DNA from: an uncultured bacterium
GTDB taxonomy: Bacteria; Cyanobacteriota; Vampirovibrionia; Gastranaerophilales; Gastranaerophilaceae
NCBI GenBank assembly: GCA_902776035.1
Contig: CACYOO010000004.1
Coordinates: 62,001 to 126,000 of the forward strand
Length of the DNA: 64,000 nucleotides
Direction of reading: 5' to 3'
In this document: positions 18,574 to 26,161 of the stretch, piece by piece
Layout: the number at the start of each line of letters is the position of its first letter
Numbering within the stretch: the stretch's first letter is position 1
Translations under genes and position numbers: made by a program
Notes under the pieces: model-generated
Seen by the model: the letters and a program-made list of their open reading frames with translations, nothing else
The model's database searches: none
Told to the model about the DNA's origin: nothing

Positions 18574-19308
18574 TTAATTACGTTCCCAATATTTATCAAG
18601 CCATTTTGTAGCTTTGATAAATCTAAAACCACATTTTCCGAAATAACCTTTATAAGCTTGTTCAGGATTTGGCTTGCCGTGAAAAATGAGAATTTTTGCT
18701 TCTTCCGGATCACGAGGTGCTTTAATCCAATTCATCGGAAATTTTTGCAGACAACATCTTTTAAAACTAACGCACCAATCTTTATCCCAATATTGTAAAA
18801 TACCTCTTTCGTACATTTCATAAGATAAAAATGCCTGTTCATTTTGGAAATGTCGTCTTATTGCAGTACCTAAACCGTAAAAATGGTCTAAGATTTCAGG
18901 ATATTTTCCTATTTCAAATCTGAATACAGAGGAATTTCCGATAATGTCATTAGGAAAATCCCAATCTTTTATTATTCTGAAATCTCCGTCAACTTCAAAA
19001 AATGCATCAATGTTTTGTCGGATTACAATATCTAAATCTAAAAATAAAGCTGTACCGTGTAAATCTGAAAGTTCTTTATTGAAAACAGTTAATTTTTTCC
19101 ACATTCTATCCGGTATACCATCCTCTTTTAAAGGTGGTATCGGTCTTATTTCTATGTTTTCATTAATACCTGTTCCGTCATCTGTGAAACATACAAATCT
19201 GTGAGGTATAGTTATATTTTTTTCAACCATTTTATAAAGTCGGTTGACATATCCTGCATCAAATTTCTTACCCCATTTCATACAGATAATATTTTTATCG
19301 CTATCCAT
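18574..19308 (-). CDS. Putative glycosyltransferase with DxD motif
   Basis: A 244-residue protein resembling small GT-A transferases. It begins with ICMKWGKKFDAGYVNRLY and contains ALFLDLDIVIRQN (a DxD-type metal/nucleotide-sugar motif), then NSSVFRFE, QAFLSYEM and IFHGKPNP. These features fit capsule/LPS glycosyltransferases related to family 8. The exact sugar is unknown. It is the first gene of the three-gene fucosylation unit, with AAGGAG upstream of the ATG. Confidence 0.7.
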   Translation of the reverse strand: MDSDKNIICMKWGKKFDAGYVNRLYKMVEKNITIPHRFVCFTDDGTGINENIEIRPIPPLKEDGIPDRMWKKLTVFNKELSDLHGTALFLDLDIVIRQNIDAFFEVDGDFRIIKDWDFPNDIIGNSSVFRFEIGKYPEILDHFYGLGTAIRRHFQNEQAFLSYEMYERGILQYWDKDWCVSFKRCCLQKFPMNWIKAPRDPEEAKILIFHGKPNPEQAYKGYFGKCGFRFIKATKWLDKYWERN

Positions 19309-19451
19309 TAAAATCTCCTTGTAATAATATAATTAAACCTGAAACATAGGTTTTTGTAAAGAAAAATAAGTCAGGTGTTATTTTAAAAATATGCTAATCA
19401 TAATTATTTTTGTACAAATGATATTCTTTATATAATAAATTCAAAACATAA

Positions 19452-19625
19452 TTAGTTACTATTAGAAACTTCTTTTGTACTCTTTTTAATAATTAATTTA
19501 TCATTATCCATAGTATAATTTACCATATTTACTTCAGGGTTTATATCTAAAAAGTCAAGTATTGTTTTGTTAATACTTAATGCCCAACCATTACCGTTTC
19601 TCATTAATTTTCTATCATAACTCAT
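19452..19625 (-). CDS. Small AbrB/MazE-like protein
   Basis: A 57-residue ORF beginning MSYDRKLMRNGNGWALSI and continuing LDFLDINPEVNMVNYTMDN, then KLIIKKS. The pattern (short strand, NG-x-G-x-ALxI, LDxLxIxP, basic strand) is that of the AbrB/SpoVT swapped-hairpin DNA-binding fold seen in MazE-type antitoxins. No toxin ORF adjoins it, so it is an orphan regulator or a relic. The Shine-Dalgarno is weak (AAGG about 12 bases upstream). Confidence 0.55.
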   Translation of the reverse strand: MSYDRKLMRNGNGWALSINKTILDFLDINPEVNMVNYTMDNDKLIIKKSTKEVSNSN

Positions 19626-19644
19626 ATATTAATTTAACCTTACA

Positions 19645-19674
19645 TTGACATTACATTGTACTTGACAATATAAT
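19645..19674 (+). promoter_or_regulatory. sigma70-type promoter upstream of the HAD pseudogene
   Basis: TTGACA (19645-19650), an 18-base spacer and TATAAT (19669-19674) form a consensus promoter on the plus strand. It points at the interrupted HAD gene at 19791, leaving a leader of about 110 bases in which I see no gene. Confidence 0.65.
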
Positions 19675-19790
19675 ATACTTCTATTACCATAAATAATAAT
19701 CTGATATAGTATGGTTATTTGTATGTACATATCTTAAGATTAAATGTTTATAAAATATAAGTTTAATAATAATTTTTACGGTAATAAATT

Positions 19791-20208
19791 ATGAATAAAT
19801 TTAAAAAAACGATATTATTTGATTTAGATGGTGTTTTAAACACTTACGACGGAAAATATGACGAAAATTTTATACCGAATATAAAAGAATGAGCTTATGA
19901 CTTAATAAAAGAATTGTCAAATAATTATAAAATAGTTATTTTTACAACAAGAAATTCTTTAATTGCATCAAAATGGATTGTAGAAAATGGTCTTGATTTG
20001 GAGTGTAACCCGTAAGAGCAACAGCCAATTGCGAAGTTACTAAAATTGCGACAGCAATTTATACGAGCAATGAGGCGGTGCGTACCCGAATAATCCAAGA
20101 AATAAGTGTATTAATTTTAATGGTAATTACAGTGATTTAAAAGAACAAATTGAAAAGTTTGAAGTTTGGTATAAAACAGGAAAAAGTATTGTAAATAGTA
20201 AAAAATAA
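19791..20208 (+). pseudogene. Broken HAD-superfamily hydrolase gene
   Basis: The reading frame starts with a HAD motif I (TILFDLDGVLNTYDG) and continues to IVIFTTRNS (motif II region) and WIVENGLD. It has an in-frame TGA at 19890-19892 (codon 34) and a TAA at 20013. The family end, CINFNGNYSDLKEQIEKF to VNSKK, reappears in a different frame at 20107-20208. Between them the acidic motif III/IV region is replaced by a foreign-looking segment of about 90 bases. The gene is therefore inactivated by a nonsense change, an insertion/replacement and a frame change. Intact relatives look like small phage- or plasmid-type phosphatases. Confidence 0.7.
20004..20096. repeat. Small hairpin-rich insertion inside the HAD pseudogene
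   Basis: About 90 bases that are clearly GC-richer than the surroundings interrupt the HAD gene. They contain a perfect stem-loop, AAATTGC-gaca-GCAATTT (20043-20060), and an outer GTAAC/GTTAC pair (20005-20009, 20036-20040). No ORF and no clear target duplication are visible. It may be a small palindromic mobile element; the exact borders are uncertain by several bases. Confidence 0.45.
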
Positions 20209-20254
20209 AACTTCTCTACAATATTTATCGTGCTATTGATAAGTCAGCTTAAAT

Positions 20255-21109
20255 TTAAGCTGTGGCATAAACTCCCGTAAAGAAACTTATTACCATTAAG
20301 CCGGCTATAATACAGTAGTATGCAAAAAAGTTCATTGAAAATTTTGCTACAAATTTTAAAAAATATTTTATACAAAAATATCCTACAATCGCAGATACTA
20401 CTGTTCCGATTAAAATAGCAGTCCAATTATATGTTAACAGTTCACTTGCTTCAATCTCAAGCATAGGATAAAAAACAGATGTACCAATAATAATAGGTAC
20501 AACAAGTAAAAATGAAAATTTTGTGCTTGTTACTCTGTCAAGTCCTGAAAATAGTCCGGATGCAATTGTCCAGCCGGAACGTGAAAAACCGGGAAATGCT
20601 GCTAAACCTTGAGCCAAACCTATTATTATTGCAGTTTTCCATGATAATTTATTGGTATGTTCTTTCATGTGTTTGGATTTAAATTCACTAAAGAATAGAA
20701 CAAAACCTGTTAATATAAGTAAAAATGCAACTATCATAGGCGATGTTACAAGTTTTTCCGATATGTCTTTTAATGGATATGCAACTAATATTGTAAAAAA
20801 TGTGCCAACAAGTATGTATAAGCCAAACATTGCTTCAGGTTTTGAAAAATCTCGTTTTAAAATGGCAATACAAAATTCTTTGCAAATTGTCCATATTTCT
20901 TTCCAAAAGAAAGCAAATATAGAAACGAGAGTTCCGAGATGAAGCATTATACCTAATACAACCTGTTGCTGCGTGTTAGCATCAACAGTTGTTCCTGTAA
21001 AAATTTTATAAATACTTTCTACAAATACAATATGCGCAGAACTTGATATAGGTAAAAATTCACTTAGCCCCTGAACAATACCCAGAACAATCGTTTCAAA
21101 TATATCCAT
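20255..21109 (-). CDS. uppP: Undecaprenyl-diphosphatase (BacA/UppP)
   Basis: A 284-residue multi-span membrane enzyme that recycles undecaprenyl diphosphate to the monophosphate carrier for peptidoglycan and surface glycans. It carries the conserved GLSEFLPISSSAH motif near the start and PGFSRSGWT in the middle, both catalytic in the family. It is the last gene of a kdsD-kdsC-queD-uppP unit, its ATG overlapping the queD stop (TAATG). An 18-base perfect palindrome (20245-20262) overlaps its stop codon. Confidence 0.95.
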   Translation of the reverse strand: MDIFETIVLGIVQGLSEFLPISSSAHIVFVESIYKIFTGTTVDANTQQQVVLGIMLHLGTLVSIFAFFWKEIWTICKEFCIAILKRDFSKPEAMFGLYILVGTFFTILVAYPLKDISEKLVTSPMIVAFLLILTGFVLFFSEFKSKHMKEHTNKLSWKTAIIIGLAQGLAAFPGFSRSGWTIASGLFSGLDRVTSTKFSFLLVVPIIIGTSVFYPMLEIEASELLTYNWTAILIGTVVSAIVGYFCIKYFLKFVAKFSMNFFAYYCIIAGLMVISFFTGVYATA

Positions 21110-21474
21110 TAGTCATGATCCTCTATATAACTTGCACAAGATTCTCTTGTTTCCCATACAGAAATCTTAAATAATTCAACATATTTTTCTTTTAATCTTG
21201 TATAAATATAGTTTGCAATAAATTCACTGCTTGGACTTTCATTTTTGAATGCAGGTAATTCATTCAAATCTTTATGATCCATTTCATCTAAGATGATTTT
21301 TAAATCTCTTTTTAATGCCTTAAAATCAACAAGTATATTGCTTTGGTCAAGCATTGTTCCTCTTACAAATGCTTCTACTAACCAATTATGACCATGTTGA
21401 TGTTCACATTTACCCTCATAATCAAGTAAGTGATGTGCTGCTGAAAATTCTACCTGTGCTTTTATTTCGTACAT
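21109..21474 (-). CDS. queD: 6-carboxy-5,6,7,8-tetrahydropterin synthase (QueD) / PTPS family
   Basis: A 121-residue member of the 6-pyruvoyl-tetrahydropterin synthase family. It has the zinc-binding histidines in SAAHHL and HQHGHNW, the Cys in GKCEHQHG, and a C-terminal SVWETRESCASY with the conserved Glu. QueD makes the pterin precursor of queuosine in tRNA. I start it at 21474, with AGGAG 7 bases upstream, instead of an earlier start inside kdsC. It sits between kdsC and uppP, an envelope context that gives no extra hint; other queuosine genes are absent. Confidence 0.85.
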   Translation of the reverse strand: MYEIKAQVEFSAAHHLLDYEGKCEHQHGHNWLVEAFVRGTMLDQSNILVDFKALKRDLKIILDEMDHKDLNELPAFKNESPSSEFIANYIYTRLKEKYVELFKISVWETRESCASYIEDHD

Positions 21475-21484
21475 ATTTTTTCTC

Positions 21485-22012
21485 CTATTTTCCTTCTGAA
21501 ACTGTATATTCTTTCTTGATATCTTTTGCCTCAAGAACAAAATCCGTTAACTCTCTTACTGCACCTTTACCACCATTTTTTGTTGAGATGAAGTTACATA
21601 TACTTTTTACTTCATCAACTGCATCATTAGGACAGCATTTTAAACCAACTTTTTCTAAAATACATATATCGGGCAAATCATCTCCCATATATGAAACTTC
21701 ATCATAAGTTAAATTATATTTTTTCATAATTTCTTCCAAAGCAGGTAATTTATATTTTTGTCCCTGATACAATTCTGTTATATGCAGGTTTTTTGCTCTG
21801 TGTTCGACAGTACCGTTATTTCTTGCAGTGATAATTGCTGTAATAATACCTGCATTTTGTATTCTTACCAGACCATGTCCGTCTTTTACGTTGAAAGTTT
21901 TGTACTCAACTCCGTTTTCATCATACGTAACATCACCCTGTGTCATTACTCCATCAACGTCAAATGCCATTAATTTTATCTTTGAAGCTTTTTCTTTTAT
22001 TAAATCGTTCAT
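21485..22012 (-). CDS. kdsC: 3-deoxy-D-manno-octulosonate 8-phosphate phosphatase (KdsC)
   Basis: A 175-residue HAD phosphatase of the cap-less C0/KdsC type that removes phosphate from Kdo 8-phosphate in LPS inner-core synthesis. Motifs: LMAFDVDGVMTQG (motif I), TAIITAR (motif II), the lysine in YQGQKYKLPAL, and YMGDDLPD (motif IV). Its ATG overlaps the stop of kdsD (TAATG), giving a coupled kdsD-kdsC pair, the two enzymes flanking KdsA in the pathway. Confidence 0.9.
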   Translation of the reverse strand: MNDLIKEKASKIKLMAFDVDGVMTQGDVTYDENGVEYKTFNVKDGHGLVRIQNAGIITAIITARNNGTVEHRAKNLHITELYQGQKYKLPALEEIMKKYNLTYDEVSYMGDDLPDICILEKVGLKCCPNDAVDEVKSICNFISTKNGGKGAVRELTDFVLEAKDIKKEYTVSEGK

Positions 22013-22983
22013 TAAACAATACCTGCTCTTAGTAAATCGTGTATATGCAATATGCCTTCCGGTTTTTTATCTTTATTAACAATAGGAAGTGCAGTTATTG
22101 AATACTTTTCCATAATATGTAATGCTTCTTCTGCGTATGAGGATGCTTTTACTGTCTTAGGAGATTTTGTCATTGCATCTGTTACTTTTAAATTTGAAAC
22201 ATTACCATATTTTATGAGATTTCTTCTTATATCACCATCTGTAAGTATTCCTGTTAATTCCTTATTATTATTAACAATTAGGGCAAGTCCTAATTTGTGG
22301 GCAGATATTATTTCAATAACATCTGTGAACATTGAGTTTTCATCTGCTATAGGCAGATTATCCTTTTTCATAAGGTCTGATACTCTGTAAATTAATCCCT
22401 TTCCTAAAGCACCGGATGGATGAAAGATTAAAAAGTCTTCTTCTGTAAATCCCCTTTTTTCCATTAAACAAATTGCTAAAGCATCACCTAATGCAAGAGT
22501 TGTTGTTGTTGATGCAGTTGGTGCTTTAACTATTTTACAAGCTTCCTTTTCAACGGATATATCAATAAATATATCTGCACTTTTGCCAAGAGTGGATTCT
22601 CTATTGCTTGTCATTGCAATAAGTGGTATTCCAAAACGTTTTATCAAAGGCATTAAATTTAATAATTCCTGTGTTTCACCACTGTAGGAAATTGCTATTA
22701 TAATATCTTGTTTTGTAACAAGTCCTGAATCACCATGTGTGCTTTCTGCAGGATGTAGAAAATATGATGGTGTACCTGTTGAAGATAAAGTTGCTGCTAT
22801 TTTTTTACCGATATGACCTGATTTGCCCATACCTGTTACAATTACTCGTCCTTTGCAGTTGTATATATAATCAATTGCTTTATTAAATTCTACAGTATCG
22901 AGATTTTCCCTGCTTTTTAAAATAGCATTTGCCTCAATATCAAGAACTTTTTTTGCTGTATCGGTTAAATCAACAGTAAGCAT
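22012..22983 (-). CDS. kdsD: Arabinose-5-phosphate isomerase (KdsD)
   Basis: A 323-residue sugar isomerase that converts ribulose 5-phosphate to arabinose 5-phosphate, the first step towards Kdo. It has an N-terminal SIS domain (VIVTGMGKSGHIGKKIAATL, THGDSGL, AISYSGETQELL) and a C-terminal pair of CBS domains (about 205-320). Length and order match KdsD/GutQ. A good AAAAGGAG precedes the start. It is the first gene of the Kdo-queD-uppP operon. Confidence 0.92.
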   Translation of the reverse strand: MLTVDLTDTAKKVLDIEANAILKSRENLDTVEFNKAIDYIYNCKGRVIVTGMGKSGHIGKKIAATLSSTGTPSYFLHPAESTHGDSGLVTKQDIIIAISYSGETQELLNLMPLIKRFGIPLIAMTSNRESTLGKSADIFIDISVEKEACKIVKAPTASTTTTLALGDALAICLMEKRGFTEEDFLIFHPSGALGKGLIYRVSDLMKKDNLPIADENSMFTDVIEIISAHKLGLALIVNNNKELTGILTDGDIRRNLIKYGNVSNLKVTDAMTKSPKTVKASSYAEEALHIMEKYSITALPIVNKDKKPEGILHIHDLLRAGIV

Positions 22984-23101
22984 TTAATTCTCCTTTTATC
23001 TAATTATACAATAATATCATTTAAATGGTGTAGTTTTAAATAAAAAATAAAATTTTTGTAATAATTTTACGATAAAAAATTTGAAAAGAGAGTTAAATAA
23101 T

Positions 23102-23389
23102 ATGTTACAATTAAAAGTCCAAACTAATTACGATACCTCAGTCAACAAAAATACAAAAGATACTTTGAAAAATATTAAGCATTCAATTAAAAAAAGTAAA
23201 GTTTCTAATATGGAATTTGATATTTCTAATTTGAATATTATTGATGCAACAAAAGTTGCTACATTGGCATCAACATATCATTATTTGAAATTTAATGACG
23301 GATATATAAATTGGATTGTAAATTCAAGAGAAGTTGAAAACATGCTTCGTCCTTTAAATCTTGGAAACTCTAAGTTTTGTTGTTGTTAA
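23102..23389 (+). CDS. STAS-like small protein
   Basis: A 95-residue protein whose middle (MEFDISNLNIIDATKVATLASTYHY split across residues 40-65) follows the STAS/anti-anti-sigma pattern: a strand, then D-A-T-K-x-A and a helix, then a strand (YINWIVNS) and LRPLNLGN. It ends in CCC. I start it at 23102, with AAGAGAG upstream, rather than at a TTG at 23081. No kinase or sigma factor partner is nearby. Assignment to STAS is by pattern only and could be wrong. Confidence 0.5.
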   Translation: MLQLKVQTNYDTSVNKNTKDTLKNIKHSIKKSKVSNMEFDISNLNIIDATKVATLASTYHYLKFNDGYINWIVNSREVENMLRPLNLGNSKFCCC

Positions 23390-23412
23390 ACTTAAATAAT
23401 TAGAAAATAATT

Positions 23413-23490
23413 GTGTCTAAAAAGTAAAAAAGAACTTTCTCACAATTGACAAATGGAGATACTTCGGTCGTTTCACTCCCTCAGTATGAC
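23413..23490 (+). repeat. Partial copy related to the 9668-9799 element
   Basis: The segment opens GTGTCTAAAAAG and continues GGAGAT.CTTCGGTCG...CAGTATGACAA, parallel to GTGTCTAAAAAAGTC...GGAGATGTTTCGC...AACATGACAA in the element at 9668. The closing inverted repeat is not found here, so it looks like a truncated member of the same family. Confidence 0.45.
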
Positions 23491-23501
23491 AACGCTTTCA
23501 T

Positions 23502-23700
23502 CCAAAATACAACACGGCTTTCTTCTTGTTAAGAAAGCCGGCAAAGAAACACCGACCACGCAAGCTTTTCACGAAAATATAACCGTTCATCCTTTTAACC
23601 GCTCATAACTGCAGCACTTCAAACAGATGAGCTTAGTTAATATTAAAATTAATTACTACTAATTCACGGATATTTTCGGCAAAGCTTGCTATCGTCGGAA
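23502..23700. repeat. Long direct repeat, copy A
   Basis: About 199 bases, nearly identical to 23937-24143 with a few substitutions and a net 8-base difference. It contains a strong hairpin, CGGCTTTCTT-cttgtt-AAGAAAGCCG (23515-23540), and ends TATTTTCGGCAAAGCTTGC then TATCGTCGGAA. No convincing ORF is present. Confidence 0.85.
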
Positions 23701-23727
23701 GATTTTTAAATAAAAAATAATTTTCTT

Positions 23728-23861
23728 CCCCGGATGGGGGAGCGGATTTGCGGACGGACGTAGTGTAACGAGTTCGGATAGCGAACAGATTGAACGGACA
23801 GGGCGAAGCCCGAAAGTGAAACTCTGTGAGCGTGGAGCAAATCCAAGACAGATACAGAGGG
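23728..23861. repeat. GC-rich structured element between the direct repeats
   Basis: A compositional island in AT-rich DNA. GGATTTGC (23744-23751) pairs with GCAAATCC (23837-23844), enclosing two clean hairpins, GTTCG-gatag-CGAAC (23772-23786) and GGGC-gaa-GCCC (23801-23811). A CCCC/GGGG hairpin (23728-23740) sits outside, and CTCTGT (23822-23827) can pair with ACAGAG (23855-23860) as an alternative fold. The multibranch layout suggests an RNA- or ssDNA-folded element. The minus-strand ORF across it (23689-23919) looks spurious. Confidence 0.5.
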
Positions 23862-23936
23862 GGTGATTTTCTTTAAGGAAAAATGTCATTCTTGTATAAG
23901 TTACATAATTTGATGACAACTATTTTTCACTTTCAA

Positions 23937-24143
23937 CCAAAATACTATACGGCTTTCTTCTTGTTAAGAAAGCCGGCAAAGAAACACCGACACGCAAGCT
24001 TTTCATGAAAATATAACCGTTCATACTTTTAACCGTTCATAACTTGTGCTTGGCAGCACTTCAAACAGATGAGCTTAGTTAGTACATGAAGTTAATTACT
24101 ACAAATTCACGGATATTTTCGGCAAAGCTTGCTATCGTCGGAA
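23937..24143. repeat. Long direct repeat, copy B
   Basis: The second copy of the 23502-23700 repeat, offset by 435 bases, with the same CGGCTTTCTT/AAGAAAGCCG hairpin at 23950-23975 and the same closing CGGCAAAGCTTGC then TATCGTCGGAA. Together with copy A it brackets the structured GC-rich element. No gene is visible. Confidence 0.85.
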
Positions 24144-24271
24144 AAAACTATTTCACAATTCTTGTACCAAATGTTAATTTTAATGTGAAGAATCTATTTT
24201 AGTATTTTTTGGGGGACACCATCTTTATTTATTGCAAAATTTTAAAGATATTTATTATTAATAAATACTTA

Positions 24272-24286
24272 TGTTATAATAAAGTA
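24272..24286 (+). promoter_or_regulatory. Extended -10 box, probable leaderless start
   Basis: TGtTATAAT (24272-24280) is an extended -10. Six bases later comes the ATG (24287) of the DHH phosphoesterase gene, with no Shine-Dalgarno between. The RNA would start at about the A of the ATG. Confidence 0.6.
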
Positions 24287-25252
24287 ATGGAACATTTAAA
24301 TTTAGACGAAAGCATAAAAAAATCAAAAAGTATTTTAATAATTTCTCACATAAATCCTGATGGAGATACGTTAGGTTCTATGCTTGCGTTGAGGGATTTG
24401 ATATACTTAAATTACAAAATAAAACCTGAAATGATGAACATTTCAAAAATTCCTAAAATATATGAATTTTTGAATGGAATAAAAGATATAAAACATATAT
24501 ACGAATTTGATAAATCAAGAATATATGATATGGTTATACTTGTTGATATTGCTGCATTAGATAGAATTTGTGATGCACAAATATTTTATGAAAAAGCATT
24601 TATAAAAGTATCTATTGATCACCATAAAACAAATAATTATGATGCAAATATAAGATATGTAGAAAGTGATTCAAGTTCGACAGGAGAAGTTTTATATAAA
24701 ATAGCAGAAAATCATGGCTGGAAATTTGACGAAAATATTTCAGAAGCACTTTATACTGCTATTTTGACAGATACTGGCGGATTTAGATTTGAAAATACAC
24801 ATGCGTTGACTTTGAAAATTGCTTCAAAACTTGTTGCATTAGGTGCTAAGCCGCAAAAAATATTCAAAAATTGTTATGAATCAAAATCAAAGGCATTTGT
24901 TATGTTTAGAGCATATTGTTTGAATAAAGCAGTATTTCTAAAAAATGACAAAGTTGCTTATGTAATTGTTTATAAAAAAGATTTAGAAAAATTTGGCAAT
25001 GAGGATGATTTAACGGAAGGTCTTGTAGAGCTTTTACGTGATATAGATACCGTAGAAGTTGCATTTTTATTAAAAGAAATTGACAAAAACAAATTTAAAG
25101 TTTCGACAAGAAGTAAAAATATAGATGTAGCACAAGTGTGTTCAGCATTTAATGGCGGAGGACATCAGTTTGCTGCCGGATGTGTTATAAAATATTCAGC
25201 AGAAGATTCAGTTAAGCATATCTTAGAGGAAATAGAAAAACAAGGTTTGTAA
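24287..25252 (+). CDS. DHH/DHHA1 phosphoesterase (NrnA-like nanoRNase/pAp phosphatase)
   Basis: A 321-residue protein with the DHH domain (SHINPDGDTLGSM, LVDIAA, SIDHHKTN, YTAILTDTGGFRFENT) and the C-terminal DHHA1 domain ending NGGGHQFAAGCVI. NrnA-type enzymes degrade very short RNAs and dephosphorylate pAp in the cytoplasm, using Mn ions held by the Asp and His motifs. I start it at 24287, directly downstream of an extended -10; an in-frame start at 24209 would add 26 residues without family support. Its stop overlaps the ATG of the next gene (TAATG). Confidence 0.88.
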   Translation: MEHLNLDESIKKSKSILIISHINPDGDTLGSMLALRDLIYLNYKIKPEMMNISKIPKIYEFLNGIKDIKHIYEFDKSRIYDMVILVDIAALDRICDAQIFYEKAFIKVSIDHHKTNNYDANIRYVESDSSSTGEVLYKIAENHGWKFDENISEALYTAILTDTGGFRFENTHALTLKIASKLVALGAKPQKIFKNCYESKSKAFVMFRAYCLNKAVFLKNDKVAYVIVYKKDLEKFGNEDDLTEGLVELLRDIDTVEVAFLLKEIDKNKFKVSTRSKNIDVAQVCSAFNGGGHQFAAGCVIKYSAEDSVKHILEEIEKQGL

Positions 25253-26106
25253 TGAAAAAATCAATTGTATATTTAAAGCGCTTGATAAATGCTGTTGTAT
25301 CAAATGATTTTTTTGGAATGGCATCAGAAATGGGTTTTATGAGTGTTCTTGGCATATTTCCTGCTATGCTGTTTTTAACTGCTGTTTGTGCATGGGTAGG
25401 AAAGCATGAATTTATGGCTCCCGTTTTTGCAACAATGTCCACATTTATGCCGGATGACGTTTATAACTTAATTATTACTGTTTTAAATGAAGTTATGTTT
25501 TATTCAAAAGGTGGTTTTTGGGCTGCTTTAGGATTTATTATTACTCTTATTTTGACAACAAATACGGTTGCTATTATTTTGAAAGGAATGAATAGGGCAT
25601 ATCAGGTAGAAGAAACACGTTCTTTTTTATATACAAGAATGTTATCACTTTTAATGGTTATAGTTGATACAGTCTTATTCTTTTTTGCAATAGATATGAT
25701 TATCTTTGGAAAATTGTTTTTAAATTTCTGTGTAAATTACTTGAATTTAGGGAAAGATGCAGCTGATTTATGGATGTTTTTAAGATGGCCTGTTTCTTTT
25801 GTATTCTTATATGTTATTGCCTTTTTACAATATTATATTTTACCTGATTTGAAAGGCCCTGAAATTTTAAAGCTAAAAAGTACGGTTCCGGGTACATTCT
25901 TTTTCTGTATATTTTGGTTAGTCGGCTCTTGGGGGTTTTCTGTATATATAAATAGTTGGCATACTTATAATTTTGTGTATGGAACAATTGGTGCATTTGC
26001 AGTGCTGATGGTATGGATGTATTATTCATCAATACTAATTTTAATCGGAGCAGAGATTAATTCACAGGTATATAACAGATTAGAAATAACGGAAAACTCC
26101 AAATAG
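25252..26106 (+). CDS. YihY/BrkB family inner-membrane protein
   Basis: A 284-residue polytopic protein with six hydrophobic segments and the family's conserved regions, including FFGMASEMGFMSVLGIFPAML near the start and VWMYYSSILILIGAEIN at the end. The family (once called RNase BN) has no settled function; envelope transport is often suggested. It is translationally coupled to the DHH gene upstream (overlapping TAATG). Confidence 0.88.
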   Translation: MKKSIVYLKRLINAVVSNDFFGMASEMGFMSVLGIFPAMLFLTAVCAWVGKHEFMAPVFATMSTFMPDDVYNLIITVLNEVMFYSKGGFWAALGFIITLILTTNTVAIILKGMNRAYQVEETRSFLYTRMLSLLMVIVDTVLFFFAIDMIIFGKLFLNFCVNYLNLGKDAADLWMFLRWPVSFVFLYVIAFLQYYILPDLKGPEILKLKSTVPGTFFFCIFWLVGSWGFSVYINSWHTYNFVYGTIGAFAVLMVWMYYSSILILIGAEINSQVYNRLEITENSK

Positions 26107-26161
26107 TAGTATTGCTTTTTTGAAATCACTTTGTTATAATTATTTCAAAATAGGAGAAATT

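Noticed and set aside
19791-20015. TGA read as Trp or selenocysteine in the HAD gene
   Set aside because: The same frame meets a TAA at 20013 and a frame change later; other genes here (for example the one ending at 6206) use TGA as stop, and there is no sign of a SECIS-like element.
20245-20262. Perfect 18-base palindrome at the end of uppP as a terminator
   Set aside because: The sequence is mostly A/T, overlaps the stop codon and is not followed by a T-run, so terminator function is doubtful; it may simply be chance in AT-rich DNA.
21354-22390. Plus-strand ORFs of 71-117 residues opposite queD, kdsC and kdsD
   Set aside because: They are antisense to confidently assigned enzymes and lack ribosome sites.
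23689-23919. 76-residue minus-strand ORF across the GC-rich element
   Set aside because: It runs straight through the paired stems and hairpins and has no ribosome site; its codons reflect the structured repeat, not a protein.
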